Below, in pieces: positions 46,164 to 55,830 of a DNA stretch of 64,000 nucleotides (positions are counted from its first letter, which is position 1; every line of letters begins with the position of its first letter). The stretch lies in NCBI GenBank assembly GCA_029624765.1, contig JARSSO010000022.1:1-64000 (forward strand). The letters are read 5' to 3'. A program made the position numbers and the translations under genes. A model generated the notes under the pieces. That model was not told the DNA's origin and ran no database searches. It saw only the letters and a program-made list of their open reading frames with translations. This DNA is from Candidatus Contendibacter sp. (GTDB taxonomy: Bacteria > Pseudomonadota > Gammaproteobacteria > Competibacterales > Competibacteraceae).

Positions 46164-47066
46164 ATGTGGTTTAAAAATCTGACACTACTGCGGTTGATGG
46201 AACCGTTTTCCTTGACCGTCGAGGCGTTGGCGGCCCGGCTGGAACAGCACGCCTTCCAACCCTGCCCGAGCCATCACTCCAGCGCCGCTGGCTGGACGCC
46301 GCCCCTGGGCCGCAAGGCGGTCGATCTGATCCATGGAGTGAGCGGTCGTCTGTTGATCTGCCTGCGCACCGAGGAAAAGGTGCTGCCGGCGACGGTGGTC
46401 AACCAGACGCTGGCCGAGCGCGTCGCGCTGATCGAGGACCAGCGGGGAGGGATGGTGCGTCGCCGCGAGAAACGGGAACTGCGCGACCGGATCGTGGAGG
46501 ATTTGCTGCCCCGCGCCCTGACCCGTGGCCGTCTCGGCTATGCTTATCTGGACCCGGCGGCGGGTTGGCTGGCGGTGGATAGCGCCAGCGCGCGCGGGGT
46601 CGACGAAATCGCCGGGATGCTGCGCAAGACCCTGGGCGCGTTTCCGGTCGCGCCGCTTCGGGTCGCCTGGTCGCCAATGACGATCATGACCGCCTGGCTG
46701 GCCGAGGGCGGGGCGCCGGCCGGATTCGCCTTGGGCGATGCCTGCGAATTGCGCGAAGGTGACGACGGCGGCGGGGTCGTGCGCTGTCGGGGTCAGGACT
46801 TGACCGGCGACGAATTGCGCGGCCACCTGCGAGCCGGCAAACAGGTGACCCGACTTGGCCTGAGTTGGGACGAACGAGTCGCCTTCGTCCTCGATGAAAT
46901 GCTGGTGGTGCGCCGGCTCCAGTTTCTCGACGTGGTGCGCGAATCCTTGCGCGATACCGCCGCCGACTCGCCGGAAGCCGTGTTCGACGCCGAATTCGCC
47001 TTGATGACCGGGGAGTTGGCGCTGTTGCTGCCGCGATTGCTGGAGCTGTTCGGCGGGGAGGCGTGA
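46164..47066 (+). CDS. rdgC: Recombination-associated protein RdgC
   Basis: 300 residues (E. coli about 303). The family start MWFKNLTLLRL, then WTPPLGRKAVDLIH, LLPRALTRGRLGYAYLDP and the late LGLSWDERVAFVLDEMLVVR are present. RdgC forms a dimeric ring around duplex DNA and restrains RecA filament assembly. It has a single-gene layout between phasin and a coiled-coil protein. Confidence 0.95.
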   Translation: MWFKNLTLLRLMEPFSLTVEALAARLEQHAFQPCPSHHSSAAGWTPPLGRKAVDLIHGVSGRLLICLRTEEKVLPATVVNQTLAERVALIEDQRGGMVRRREKRELRDRIVEDLLPRALTRGRLGYAYLDPAAGWLAVDSASARGVDEIAGMLRKTLGAFPVAPLRVAWSPMTIMTAWLAEGGAPAGFALGDACELREGDDGGGVVRCRGQDLTGDELRGHLRAGKQVTRLGLSWDERVAFVLDEMLVVRRLQFLDVVRESLRDTAADSPEAVFDAEFALMTGELALLLPRLLELFGGEA

Positions 47067-47155
47067 TGCTTTCGGCCGGTTCCGAAGGGCGGAGCCGGCT
47101 TGGGACCGGATGATCCGGTGCAACTTCGGGCGCTTGGCGGTTTGGGAAGAACGGA

Positions 47156-48193
47156 ATGATGAGTCATTGGCATCTGATGAGCGTGATGGTGACGGTGGGG
47201 GCGTTGGCGCTGTTGGCGCTGACCGGCTGGTTTATCCTGCGTTATGCGCGGCGGCGAAAATGGCTGATCGCGGAAGCGGCGCTGGCGGCCCAGCAGGCGG
47301 CGGAAAAGGCGGCGGCGGAAAAGGCGGCGGCGGAGAGGACGACGCTCAAGCAACTGGCGGCCGAGCGACTGGCGGCCAAGCGAGCGATGCTGGAACAGGC
47401 GGCGCTGGACCGCGCGGCCCAGGACAAGGCGGTGGTGGAACAGGCCATCGCCGAATGGGCGGCGGCGGAACAGGCCGAGGCCGAACGCGTGCAATTGCGG
47501 CAGGCGGCGATAGAGCGGCGGGAAGCCGAGGAAGCCGAAACCCGCTTGCGCGCCGTCGAGGAAGCCATCGCCGAGTGGGTCGACGCGGAGCAGAAAGGCA
47601 GCCGGTTGGCCGCCCCGCCGCCGGGCGGCAAACCGTCCCGAAAGACCTATACCCGCGCCGAGGTCATTCACCAGCAAGTACGCCTGCAGGCCGAAGCGGT
47701 GGGAAAGGAAATCCAGGAACTGGAATATATCAAGAACCGGATTGAAGCCGGGGTGGATTTGCTGCCGATCGAATTCAAGCAAACCGTGGACGAGTGGAAG
47801 GAAGGCCGGGTGCTCCGGCACAGCAGCTTCGACGATCTCAAGCTCAAGTTCCGCTACAAGGCCTATTCGGTCGAGGACGGTTACGAACTGTTGTACCTGT
47901 ACAGCCGCTGGGTGGCCCAGCAGTGGCAAAAACTGCGGGTGTTCGTCCGCCTGCTGGGCACCGAGGTGGATCTGTCGGAGAGCATTCAGGCGGCCATCGA
48001 GCGGGCGGAACGGAAAGAACGGGAAAAGTATCTGGAAATGGACATGGACGTGCTGCTGACCTTGCGCGACATCCGCGACATCGTGGACAAGTTGATCGGC
48101 ATGGAAACCCTTCTCAAGGAGTTGGAGGTGGTTTGCCAAAGGCGTTCCGACCAGATCATCGCGCCGAAGTGGGAGGCGAAGGGTTTGCTGTAG
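47156..48193 (+). CDS. Membrane-anchored coiled-coil protein, unknown function
   Basis: 345 residues. One N-terminal membrane helix (VMVTVGALALLALTGWFIL, about 10–29) is followed by basic residues, then about 110 residues of Ala/Glu-rich heptads (34–140). A Pro/Gly break (APPPGGKPS) precedes a conserved-looking helical C-terminal domain (about 165–345; KEIQELEYIKNRIEAGVDLL, SFDDLKLKFRYKAYSVEDGY). The cytoplasmic side should hold the coiled coil. No family is recognised. It follows rdgC at 90 bases and precedes the ABC importer. A start three bases later is equally possible. Confidence 0.7.
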   Translation: MMSHWHLMSVMVTVGALALLALTGWFILRYARRRKWLIAEAALAAQQAAEKAAAEKAAAERTTLKQLAAERLAAKRAMLEQAALDRAAQDKAVVEQAIAEWAAAEQAEAERVQLRQAAIERREAEEAETRLRAVEEAIAEWVDAEQKGSRLAAPPPGGKPSRKTYTRAEVIHQQVRLQAEAVGKEIQELEYIKNRIEAGVDLLPIEFKQTVDEWKEGRVLRHSSFDDLKLKFRYKAYSVEDGYELLYLYSRWVAQQWQKLRVFVRLLGTEVDLSESIQAAIERAERKEREKYLEMDMDVLLTLRDIRDIVDKLIGMETLLKELEVVCQRRSDQIIAPKWEAKGLL

Positions 48194-48217
48194 GCGCGCA
48201 AAGGAAGGCGGCGACGC

Positions 48218-48223
48218 TATAAT
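48218..48223 (+). promoter_or_regulatory. TATAAT −10-like box before the ABC importer operon
   Basis: A perfect TATAAT lies about 115 bases before the substrate-binding protein gene and 25 bases after the preceding stop. No TTGACA-like −35 is seen at the correct spacing, so this is tentative. Confidence 0.35.
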
Positions 48224-48336
48224 CCTGTTGGGCGGACGGGATTGGCGTCGGGGTCTTGGGCAGGTCGCTGTGCCCCCACCGTCGGGACAAGCCGCTATCC
48301 GGGCATCAGCCCCTTAATTCAAGAGAGGAAAATCGA

Positions 48337-49497
48337 ATGAGAAAAGCATTGTCCCTGTTGTTGTTTTCGGTGCTGGTTTCCCTGGGCGTCACCGCCTGGG
48401 GCGCCGGGAAAACCATCAAGCTGGGCGTGATCGCCGAGCTGACCGGCGACATGCCGGCCGTGGGAACATCCTGCAAGAACGCCGCCGAGATGGCGGTCAA
48501 GGAGGTCAACGCCGCCGGTGGCTTGCAGGTCGGCAAGGAAAAGATGAAAGTGGAACTGGTGGTCGAAGACAACGCCGGCAAGGCCGACCAGTCCGCCGCC
48601 GCCGCCCAGAAGCTGATCACCCAGGATGCGGTGCTCGCCATCGTCGGTCCCAACGCCAGCCGCTACGCCATTCCCGCCTCGGAGATCGCCGAGAGCGAAA
48701 AGACGGTGCTGATCACGCCCTGGTCCACCAATCCCAAGACCACGCTCGACGCGACCACCAACAAGCCCAAGAAATACGTGTTCCGGGCCTGCTTCATCGA
48801 TCCTTTTCAGGGTGGGGTGCTGGCCAAGTTCGCGTTGGAAAACCTGAAGGCCAAGAAAGCCGCCGTGCTCTACGACGTGGCGTCCGACTACAACAAGGGC
48901 ATCGCCGAGGTGTTCAAGGCCAATTATGAAAAGCTGGGCGGCAAGATCGTGGCCTTCGAGACCTACACCACCAACGACAAGGATTTCTCGGCGCAGTTGA
49001 CCAAGATCAAGGACGCCAAGCCCGACGTGATCTTCCTGCCCAACTACTACAGCGAAGTGCCGCTGCAAGTACAACAGGCCAAGCGGCTGGGCATCACCGC
49101 GCCCTTCATCGGCAGCGACTCCTGGGGCAGCAACGAACTGCTCACCCTTGGCGGCGCCGACCTGAACGGCTACTACTTCAGCACCCACTACGCCGCCGAC
49201 AACGCCGCGCCGGTCGCCAAGAAGTTCATCGCGGACTATGAGAAGGCCTACGGAACGAAGCCGGACGACGTGGCCGCGCTGACCTACGACGCCTTCGGTT
49301 TGCTGTTCGACTCGATCCAAAGCGCCGGCAAGGCCGACCGCGAAGCGGTCCGCGCCGCGCTGGCCACCCTGCCGACCTACAAGGGCGTCACCGGCGACAT
49401 GAAATTCCAGGCCGATTCGCGCGACCCGATCAAGAGCGCCGTCATCCTGCAAATCAAGGACGGCAAGTTCGCCTATTACACCAACGCCAATCCTTGA
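48337..49497 (+). CDS. Branched-chain amino acid type ABC importer, substrate-binding protein
   Basis: 386 residues from the ATG preceded by AGAGAGG. A signal peptide (MRKALSLLLFSVLVSLG, cleavage near WGA) leads into a type I periplasmic-binding fold of the LivJ group: IKLGVIAELTGDMPAVGTSC, IVGPNASRYAIPASEIAE and VIFLPNYYSEVPLQVQQAKR. The ligand could be a branched-chain amino acid or a related amide; fold alone does not decide. It is the first gene of the five-gene importer operon, followed by a hairpin that probably keeps its dose above that of the membrane genes. Confidence 0.9.
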   Translation: MRKALSLLLFSVLVSLGVTAWGAGKTIKLGVIAELTGDMPAVGTSCKNAAEMAVKEVNAAGGLQVGKEKMKVELVVEDNAGKADQSAAAAQKLITQDAVLAIVGPNASRYAIPASEIAESEKTVLITPWSTNPKTTLDATTNKPKKYVFRACFIDPFQGGVLAKFALENLKAKKAAVLYDVASDYNKGIAEVFKANYEKLGGKIVAFETYTTNDKDFSAQLTKIKDAKPDVIFLPNYYSEVPLQVQQAKRLGITAPFIGSDSWGSNELLTLGGADLNGYYFSTHYAADNAAPVAKKFIADYEKAYGTKPDDVAALTYDAFGLLFDSIQSAGKADREAVRAALATLPTYKGVTGDMKFQADSRDPIKSAVILQIKDGKFAYYTNANP

Positions 49498-49532
49498 CGA
49501 AATCGGTTGAGGACAATGGCTTGACGTAACGC

Positions 49533-49557
49533 AAGGGCGGTCCGGCGGACCGCCCTT
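49533..49557 (+). terminator. Attenuator-like hairpin after the binding-protein gene
   Basis: aagggcggtccg (49533–49544) is followed one base later by its inverted copy cggaccgccctt (49546–49557), then cttcttg. It sits 35 bases after the stop and before livH, where partial terminators or mRNA-protecting hairpins are common in ABC importer operons. Confidence 0.7.
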
Positions 49558-49590
49558 CTTCTTGCAACCGCGCCGCCGCGAGTCACGATC

Positions 49591-50478
49591 TTGAGCGAAG
49601 GCATCGTCTACTGGCTGCAACAGACCCTGAACGCCCTGCAACTGGGCAGCATCTACGCCCTCATCGCCCTGGGCTACACCATGGTCTACGGCATTCTGAC
49701 CATGATCAATTTCGCGCATGGCGACGTGTTCATGATCGGGGCCTTTTTCTGTTTCCTGGCCGCCGTGTTCCTCGGTCTGCCCTTCGCGCCCACGCTGTTG
49801 CTGGCTATGGTGGGCGCCGCGCTGCTGGGGGTAACCATCGAGCGCCTGGCCTACAAGCCCTTGCGGCATGCCCCCCGGGTTTCGGCCATCATCACTGCCC
49901 TGGGCGTGGGTATCTTTCTGGAAAACTTCACCCTGGCGCTGGCGCCCTATCCCAAGAACATTCCCCCCCTGCTCGAACACGTCACCTGGAATCTGGGAGG
50001 GGTGTCCTTGTCTTCCCTGCAGGTCATCATCATCCTGCTGTCGCTGGGATTGATGTTCCTGCTCGATTACGTGGTCCACCGCACTCCGGTGGGCATGGCG
50101 ATGCGGGCCATTTCCTGGGACAAGACCTTCGTGCCGCTGATGGGGGTGCCGCTGGATCTCATCATCTCGGTCACCTTCGCCATCGGCGCGGGCCTGGCCG
50201 GCGCGGCGGGCACCATGTACGCGCTCGCCTATCCGGTCATCGACCCCTACATGGGCATCATGGTGGGCTGGAAGGCGTTCATCTCCGCCGTGGTGGGCGG
50301 GATCGGCAACATTCGCGGGGCGATGATCGGCGCCTTCATCCTGGGCGGCGTGGAGATCATGGTCACGGCTTTCTTTCCCTCGACCTACCGGGATTTCGTC
50401 GCCTTCACCCTGCTGATGCTGTTGATCCTGGTGCGGCCCTACGGCATCTTGGGCAAGCCACGGACACAAAAAGTATGA
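49591..50478 (+). CDS. livH: Branched-chain amino acid ABC importer, permease LivH
   Basis: 295 residues from a TTG start (no ATG nearer than the conserved YALIALGYTMVYGIL). It has about eight hydrophobic segments and the LivH signatures MVYGILTMINFAHGDVFMIG and IGNIRGAMIGAFILGGVE (the EAA-like loop). It forms the transmembrane pore with LivM. Its stop overlaps the livM ATG (ATGA). Confidence 0.9.
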   Translation: MSEGIVYWLQQTLNALQLGSIYALIALGYTMVYGILTMINFAHGDVFMIGAFFCFLAAVFLGLPFAPTLLLAMVGAALLGVTIERLAYKPLRHAPRVSAIITALGVGIFLENFTLALAPYPKNIPPLLEHVTWNLGGVSLSSLQVIIILLSLGLMFLLDYVVHRTPVGMAMRAISWDKTFVPLMGVPLDLIISVTFAIGAGLAGAAGTMYALAYPVIDPYMGIMVGWKAFISAVVGGIGNIRGAMIGAFILGGVEIMVTAFFPSTYRDFVAFTLLMLLILVRPYGILGKPRTQKV

Positions 50479-51647
50479 AGACGCGGTGGAGCGTGGGTTG
50501 GGAATGGTTGATGGCGCAGCGCTGGTTGTTGCCGGTGCTGGTCGCGGTCGGGTTCGTCCTGGCCTTCGCCATCGAATACGACCTGTTCAACAACGAGTAC
50601 GTTCGGGGGGTGGCGATGTCCGTCGGAATCCCCGAATACACCCTCGAATACACCCTGTTCAACAAATACGTCCAGTTGGTGATGATGTACGTCGGGATCA
50701 ACATCATCCTGACGGTCAGCCTGAACCTGGTGAACGGCTACATGGGCGAGTTTTCCCTGGCCCACGCCGGCTTCATGGCGGTCGGGGCCTACACCGCCGC
50801 CCTGCTGACCCAGAAGGTATTGCCGGTGGCGGCCTATCCGGGGCTGTTTCCGTTGGCGGTGCTGGCCGGTGGGCTGATGGCGGCGGCGCTGGGGCTGATC
50901 GTGGCGGTGCCGTCGTTCAAGGTGCGCGGCGACTATCTGGCGATCATCACCCTGGCCTTCCTGATGATCGTCAAGTCGGTGATCGAGAACATCGACACCA
51001 TCGGTGGCCCGCGCGGCATTCCCGGCATCAAGAAGCTGACCACGCTGCCCTGGGTGTTTTTCTGGGTGGTGGTGTCGGTCTGGGTGGTGCGCAACTTCGT
51101 CTATTCCAAGTACGGGCGCGGTGTATTGTCGATCCGCGAGGACGAGATCGCCAGCGATCTGATGAGCGTCAACACCCGGCGGGTAAAGTTTCTGGCGTTC
51201 ATGGTGTCGTCCTTTTTCGCCGGTATCGCTGGAGCGTTGTTTGCCCATCTGTTGCAGTTCATCAGTCCCCGAGTGTTTGACATCATCAAGACCACCGACG
51301 TGCTGATCATGGTCTATCTGGGCGGCATTGCGTCCATCGGCGGTTCGATCCTGGGCGCGACGGTGTACACCGTGCTGCTGGAACTGCTGCGGCCATCGAC
51401 CGTGGCGGCGATGCTGGCCTGGTTGCCGGCGGTGGCGCTCGATCCGCTCAACGAATATTTCATCCGCCATCTGGGCGTCTGGCGGATGGTGATCATGCCG
51501 TTGCTGTTGGTGCTGGTGATGCTCTACTGGCCGCGCGGGATCATGGGTCTGCGCGAGTTCCGCTGGTTCATCCCCAGGCGGGATCTGGAGGCGCACCACC
51601 GCCAACACGCGCATGGAGGAAGCCATGGCGCTGCTCACGGCCACTAG
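50475..51647 (+). CDS. livM: Branched-chain amino acid ABC importer, permease LivM
   Basis: 390 residues. After a first membrane helix there is an unusual polar stretch with a short internal repeat (EYTLEYTLF). The LivM core follows: NLVNGYMGEFSLAHAGFMAV, GDYLAIITLAFLMIVKSV and YLGGIASIGGSILGA. The C-terminus is His-rich (about the last 18 residues). It overlaps livG by 23 bases. Confidence 0.9.
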   Translation: MKTRWSVGWEWLMAQRWLLPVLVAVGFVLAFAIEYDLFNNEYVRGVAMSVGIPEYTLEYTLFNKYVQLVMMYVGINIILTVSLNLVNGYMGEFSLAHAGFMAVGAYTAALLTQKVLPVAAYPGLFPLAVLAGGLMAAALGLIVAVPSFKVRGDYLAIITLAFLMIVKSVIENIDTIGGPRGIPGIKKLTTLPWVFFWVVVSVWVVRNFVYSKYGRGVLSIREDEIASDLMSVNTRRVKFLAFMVSSFFAGIAGALFAHLLQFISPRVFDIIKTTDVLIMVYLGGIASIGGSILGATVYTVLLELLRPSTVAAMLAWLPAVALDPLNEYFIRHLGVWRMVIMPLLLVLVMLYWPRGIMGLREFRWFIPRRDLEAHHRQHAHGGSHGAAHGH

Positions 51648-52395
51648 GGTCAGGCACTACTTCGGCGGTCTCTGCGCGGTCTCCGACTTCAACCTGGACC
51701 TGCAAGCCGGCGAACTGGTCGGCATCATTGGCCCCAACGGCGCGGGCAAGACCACGGTGTTCAACCTGATCACCGGCGTTTATCGGGCCAGCGAGGGCAG
51801 CATCCGGCTCCGGGACACCGAACTGGTGGGCAAGACCCCGCATCAGATCACGGCGCTGCGGGTCGGCCGCACGTTCCAGAACATCCGGTTGTTCCGGGAT
51901 TTGTCGGTGCTGGACAACGTGCGCATCGCCCACTACGCCCAGGTTCGCTACGGTCCGCTGGAGGCATTGCTGCACCTGGGCCGCTATCGCCGCGAGGAGC
52001 AGCGCATCGTCGAAAACTCCCGGCGGCTGCTGAGCATTTTCAAGCTGGATCATCTGGCCGGCGAGACCGCCAAGAATCTGCCCTACGGCTCGCAGCGGCG
52101 GCTGGAAATCGCCCGCGCCCTGGCCATCGGCCCGGAATTGTTGCTGCTGGACGAACCGGCGGCGGGGATGAACCCGAACGAGATCGATCAATTGATGGAA
52201 TTCATTCAGTGGATTCGCCGGGAATTCCAGCTCACCATTCTGCTGATCGAGCACCAGATGAAGCTGGTGATGGGCATCTGCGAGCGGATCAAGGTACTGG
52301 ACTTCGGCGAGACCCTCGCCGAGGGGCCGCCGGAGGCGATCCAGAGCAATCCCAAGGTGTTGGAGGCTTACCTGGGCGAGGGGCCGGTCGGATGA
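51625..52395 (+). CDS. livG: Branched-chain amino acid ABC importer, ATPase LivG
   Basis: 256 residues from the ATG with GGAGG six bases upstream; an earlier in-frame ATG would add four residues. Walker A GPNGAGKT (36–43), the LivG-type signature [15 protein letters not shown], Walker [14 protein letters not shown] and the switch His ([10 protein letters not shown]) are all intact. It pairs with LivF to energise uptake. The stop overlaps the livF ATG. Confidence 0.93.
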   Translation: MALLTATRVRHYFGGLCAVSDFNLDLQAGELVGIIGPNGAGKTTVFNLITGVYRASEGSIRLRDTELVGKTPHQITALRVGRTFQNIRLFRDLSVLDNVRIAHYAQVRYGPLEALLHLGRYRREEQRIVENSRRLLSIFKLDHLAGETAKNLPYGSQRRLEIARALAIGPELLLLDEPAAGMNPNEIDQLMEFIQWIRREFQLTILLIEHQMKLVMGICERIKVLDFGETLAEGPPEAIQSNPKVLEAYLGEGPVG

Positions 52396-53126
52396 GCGAC
52401 GGAACGGGTGGATTCGAGGACATTCAACTGGAAGCACGCGACCTGGAGGTTCATTACGACGGGATCCGGGCGCTGCATGGCGTTTCCTTTACCGTGCTCC
52501 GGGGCGAGATCGTCACCTTGATCGGCGCCAACGGCGCGGGCAAGACCTCGATTCTGCGGGCGATTTCGGGTCTGATCCCCTACGGTGGCGCCGTGGTGTT
52601 CGAGGGCCGGGATCTCAAGCGGGTGTCGGCGCACCGGATCGTCGGGCTGGGCATCGCGCATGTGCCGGAGGGCCGGGGTATCTTCGGCAATCTGACGGTA
52701 TTGGAGAACCTGCGCCTGGCCACCTGGCAACGCACGGACAAGGGCGAGATCGCGGCCGACTACGACCGGGTGTTCACGATCTTTCCGCGGCTCAGGGAGC
52801 GCCAGCGTCAGCTGGGCGGAACCTTGTCCGGGGGTGAACAGCAGATGCTGGCGGTGGGGCGGGCGTTGATGAGCCGGGGCCGACTGCTGCTGCTGGACGA
52901 GCCGTCGATGGGGCTGTCGCCGCGGCTGGTTCAGGACATCTTCCGGGTGATCGAGGACATCAATCGATCTGGAACCACCGTTCTGCTGGTGGAACAGAAC
53001 GCCAACATGGCCTTGCGGATCGCGTCCCGCGCCTACGTCCTGGAGACCGGCGGCGTCATCCTGTCCGGCGCTGGCCGCGATCTGCTGGGCGATCCCCGCG
53101 TCAAGGAAGCCTATCTGGGCGCGTAG
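52392..53126 (+). CDS. livF: Branched-chain amino acid ABC importer, ATPase LivF
   Basis: 244 residues from the ATG overlapping the livG stop. Walker A GANGAGKT (45–52), signature LSGGEQQMLAVGRAL, Walker B LLLLDEPSMGLSP and LLVEQNANMAL are typical of LivF. It is the last gene of the operon and ends 19 bases before a convergent kinase gene. Confidence 0.93.
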   Translation: MSDGTGGFEDIQLEARDLEVHYDGIRALHGVSFTVLRGEIVTLIGANGAGKTSILRAISGLIPYGGAVVFEGRDLKRVSAHRIVGLGIAHVPEGRGIFGNLTVLENLRLATWQRTDKGEIAADYDRVFTIFPRLRERQRQLGGTLSGGEQQMLAVGRALMSRGRLLLLDEPSMGLSPRLVQDIFRVIEDINRSGTTVLLVEQNANMALRIASRAYVLETGGVILSGAGRDLLGDPRVKEAYLGA

Positions 53127-53145
53127 CCGGCTGGGCGCATGGGTT

Positions 53146-55767
53146 TCAGAGTGTCCCGCCCGGTTCTTCCAGAATGACGCGGAACCCGGTCATCGCGTCG
53201 CGGTAGTCGGGTTTGCGCGCCAGGCGCTTGGCCACGCGCAGATCGCCGGCGCCGTTGTTCCACGAGCCCCCGCGAACGACGCGTTGCCCTTCGTTGGGCC
53301 GCAAGGTCGAACAGCGCTGTTCGTCGCCGTTGTAGGTTGGATTGTAGTCCGAGCAGGTCCATTCCCAGGCGTTGCCGATCATGTCGCGCAGGCCCAGGGC
53401 GCTGGGTAGATAGCTGCCGACGGGCGCGGTGACCGCGTGGCCGTCGTCCAGATTGCCCATGGACGCGCCGGTCGGATCGTTGCGGTCGGAGAAGTTGGCC
53501 TGGCGGGGGTCGATGTCGTTGCCCCAGGGGTACCGGGTCGTTGCGCCGGCCCGGGCGGCGTACTCCCACTCGGCCTCGGTGGGCAGCCGGAAACGCTGGC
53601 CGGAGCCCGCTTCCCAGGACAGCCATTCGGCGAAGGCCCGCGCGTCGTCCCAGGTAAGGTTGACGGCGGGCTGGGCGTCGTCGTTCAGGGAACGACCCTG
53701 GAAGGAACCGCTGTTGTGGGCCGACCGGAAGCGACGGAATTGACGGTTGCTGATCTCGTTCCTGCCCATCCAGAAGCCCTTGACGCAAACCTCGTGAGGG
53801 GTTTCGTCGCGGCCGCGATCCCGTTCGGTGGAGGGACTGCCCATGTTGAAGCAGCCTCCCTCGATCCAGCTTAGCTCAAGGCCGATGGTGTTCTCGGTCC
53901 GGGTCTTGAGGGTAGTGGGCCGTTCGGCGGTGGCCAGTTCGGCCCGGACGGCGGCCAGCGCCGGGTGGTTGGGATCGATGGCCGCCGCCCGCTCCAAAGA
54001 GTTGGCGGCCAGTGTCCAGTTTTTCAGGGTGATGGCGTTGCGGGCCTGGTCGAGATGGCGGGTGACTTCCACCGCGCGATTCTGGGCGGCTTCCTGGGCC
54101 AGACGGGCTGCTTCCTCCTCTTGCTGGCGTTGTTGCAGCGCCGCTGCTTCCTGCTGGCGTTGCTCTTGCAGGGTGTCGTAATACTGGTAGGCGAGCAGAC
54201 CGGCGCCCGATAACCCCGCGACCGCGAAGACCGTAACCAGAATGCGCATCCATTGGACGGGCGGCGCTTCGATGATGGCCGGCCGGTCCGAAACCTCGCG
54301 ATCCGTTACCGGTGGGGGAGGCGGTTGAGATGGCGTCAGCGTGGAGCGGGCGCTCAGCGTCCCGTCGCGGCGGACGGTGGAAACTTTCCGGAGATGCTCC
54401 AGCGCCGATTGAGGGGAACGCTTGAGCAAGGATTCCGAAGGCCCGGTCGTGGCGGAGGATGGTTCGGTGCCAGGCGCGGGTTTTTCCGGAGAGGATGCCG
54501 GTGGGGGCGTCAGCTCGTCCAGATGCTCCCAGATGTTTTCCAGGAGCGGCAGGGAACCGCCATCGGCATCGTCGACCAGTGGGGTTGAGCGCGAAACGAG
54601 GTCGAGCGAAGGGAGCGCGTCATGCGGTTCGCGGACGTCGGATTTCCGCCTGGGTTGGCTCGCGCCGACGGCGGGAGGCTTCCCGGCGGCGCGCTGGGAA
54701 GGACGCGATGGCGTGCTTGGCCATTCCCTGGGTCTGGATCGCGGCGTCGAGGGGCGCCGATCCTCGCCTTCGGGCCAGGCGACGCGCAGCGAAGGCGCTG
54801 GCGCTTGCTCCAGCAGATCGGCGGCCAGCGGCGGGACTTGAGAGAAATCAGCACGGTTGTCGGCCCGGTCGGCGGTCTGCAGGGCTTCCCGCATCGCGGC
54901 CATGGTCTGAAATCGTTCCTCGGGCCGGACGGCGATGGCCTGATCGACCACGCGCAGCAAGCCATGCGAGTACAACCCGGCACCGACTTCGACGGCGGGC
55001 TGCACCGGATCCTTGAGCACCCGGCCGGGTGCCTCGATCGGCGGTGTACCGGTGATGCAACGATACAACACCGCGCCAATGGCGTAGATGTCGGTCCAGG
55101 GGCCATAGTCCTCGCCGACCGTGACGTACTGTTCGATGGGGGAATAGCCGGGGGTGACCACGCTGGTGACGCTGCGGGTGCGCCGACCCAGCGCCTGGCG
55201 GGCGGCGCCGAAGTCGATCAGGATGACCCGATTGCTGCTGGCGCGAATGTAGAGATTGCTGGGCTTGATGTCCCGGTGCAGGTAGCCTTGGGCATGGACG
55301 GCTTCCAGGGCCGGCATCACGTCGTTCAGGATGCGGCGCAGTTCCGGTTCGGGCAGGATGCCGCCCCGCTGCAAGGTGGCGCTGAGGGATTCGCCTTCTT
55401 CGTATTCCATCACGATGTAGGCGGTGCCGTTGGCGGTGAAGTAATCCCGCACCCGGACCACGCCGGGATGATTCACCTGCACCAGGATTTTGGCTTCGTC
55501 CAGGAAGCGTTGCAGGCCCCATTCGTAGCAGGGCGGTTCGCTGTCCCGGGCCGGAATCTGGCCCTGGGCATTGGGGCGGACCGTGATGCCGTTGTGATCG
55601 CGATAGGCCCACTCGGCGGGAAAATACTCCTTGATGGCGACTTCGTTCTCGAGCGCTTCGTGGATCGCCTTGTAGGTGATGCCGAAACCGCCGGCGCCCA
55701 GAACGCCCTCGATCTGGTAGCGGTGCAGATTGTAGCCCGTGGGTAGCGCGTTGGTTTCCTCGGTCAT
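53146..55767 (-). CDS. PpkA-like Ser/Thr protein kinase with FGE-sulfatase-like sensor domain
   Basis: 873 residues. The Hanks-type kinase domain (about 16–300) has GAGGFG (24–29), Lys46 (VAIKEYF), HRDIKPSN (164–171) and DFG (185–187). A long Pro/Ser/Arg-rich region (about 310–500) leads to one membrane helix (ILVTVFAVAGLSGAGLLAY, about 510) and an Ala/Gln/Glu-rich coiled coil. The C-terminal ~230 residues form a sulfatase-modifying-factor/FGE-like domain ([45 protein letters not shown]). The FGE catalytic cysteines are not seen, so sensing or binding is more likely than catalysis. The order resembles T6SS kinase PpkA variants. It follows a PP2C gene by 63 bases. Confidence 0.88.
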   Translation of the reverse strand: MTEETNALPTGYNLHRYQIEGVLGAGGFGITYKAIHEALENEVAIKEYFPAEWAYRDHNGITVRPNAQGQIPARDSEPPCYEWGLQRFLDEAKILVQVNHPGVVRVRDYFTANGTAYIVMEYEEGESLSATLQRGGILPEPELRRILNDVMPALEAVHAQGYLHRDIKPSNLYIRASSNRVILIDFGAARQALGRRTRSVTSVVTPGYSPIEQYVTVGEDYGPWTDIYAIGAVLYRCITGTPPIEAPGRVLKDPVQPAVEVGAGLYSHGLLRVVDQAIAVRPEERFQTMAAMREALQTADRADNRADFSQVPPLAADLLEQAPAPSLRVAWPEGEDRRPSTPRSRPREWPSTPSRPSQRAAGKPPAVGASQPRRKSDVREPHDALPSLDLVSRSTPLVDDADGGSLPLLENIWEHLDELTPPPASSPEKPAPGTEPSSATTGPSESLLKRSPQSALEHLRKVSTVRRDGTLSARSTLTPSQPPPPPVTDREVSDRPAIIEAPPVQWMRILVTVFAVAGLSGAGLLAYQYYDTLQEQRQQEAAALQQRQQEEEAARLAQEAAQNRAVEVTRHLDQARNAITLKNWTLAANSLERAAAIDPNHPALAAVRAELATAERPTTLKTRTENTIGLELSWIEGGCFNMGSPSTERDRGRDETPHEVCVKGFWMGRNEISNRQFRRFRSAHNSGSFQGRSLNDDAQPAVNLTWDDARAFAEWLSWEAGSGQRFRLPTEAEWEYAARAGATTRYPWGNDIDPRQANFSDRNDPTGASMGNLDDGHAVTAPVGSYLPSALGLRDMIGNAWEWTCSDYNPTYNGDEQRCSTLRPNEGQRVVRGGSWNNGAGDLRVAKRLARKPDYRDAMTGFRVILEEPGGTL

Positions 55768-55830
55768 CGGGCTTCCCTTACGGTGGATGAACGCAAACGT
55801 GGGCCGGACATGGCGGCGAAATTGGAGGCG

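Noticed and set aside
48319..50469. 716-codon minus-strand frame opposite the ABC importer genes
   Set aside because: Antisense shadow; the plus-strand genes carry complete family signatures.
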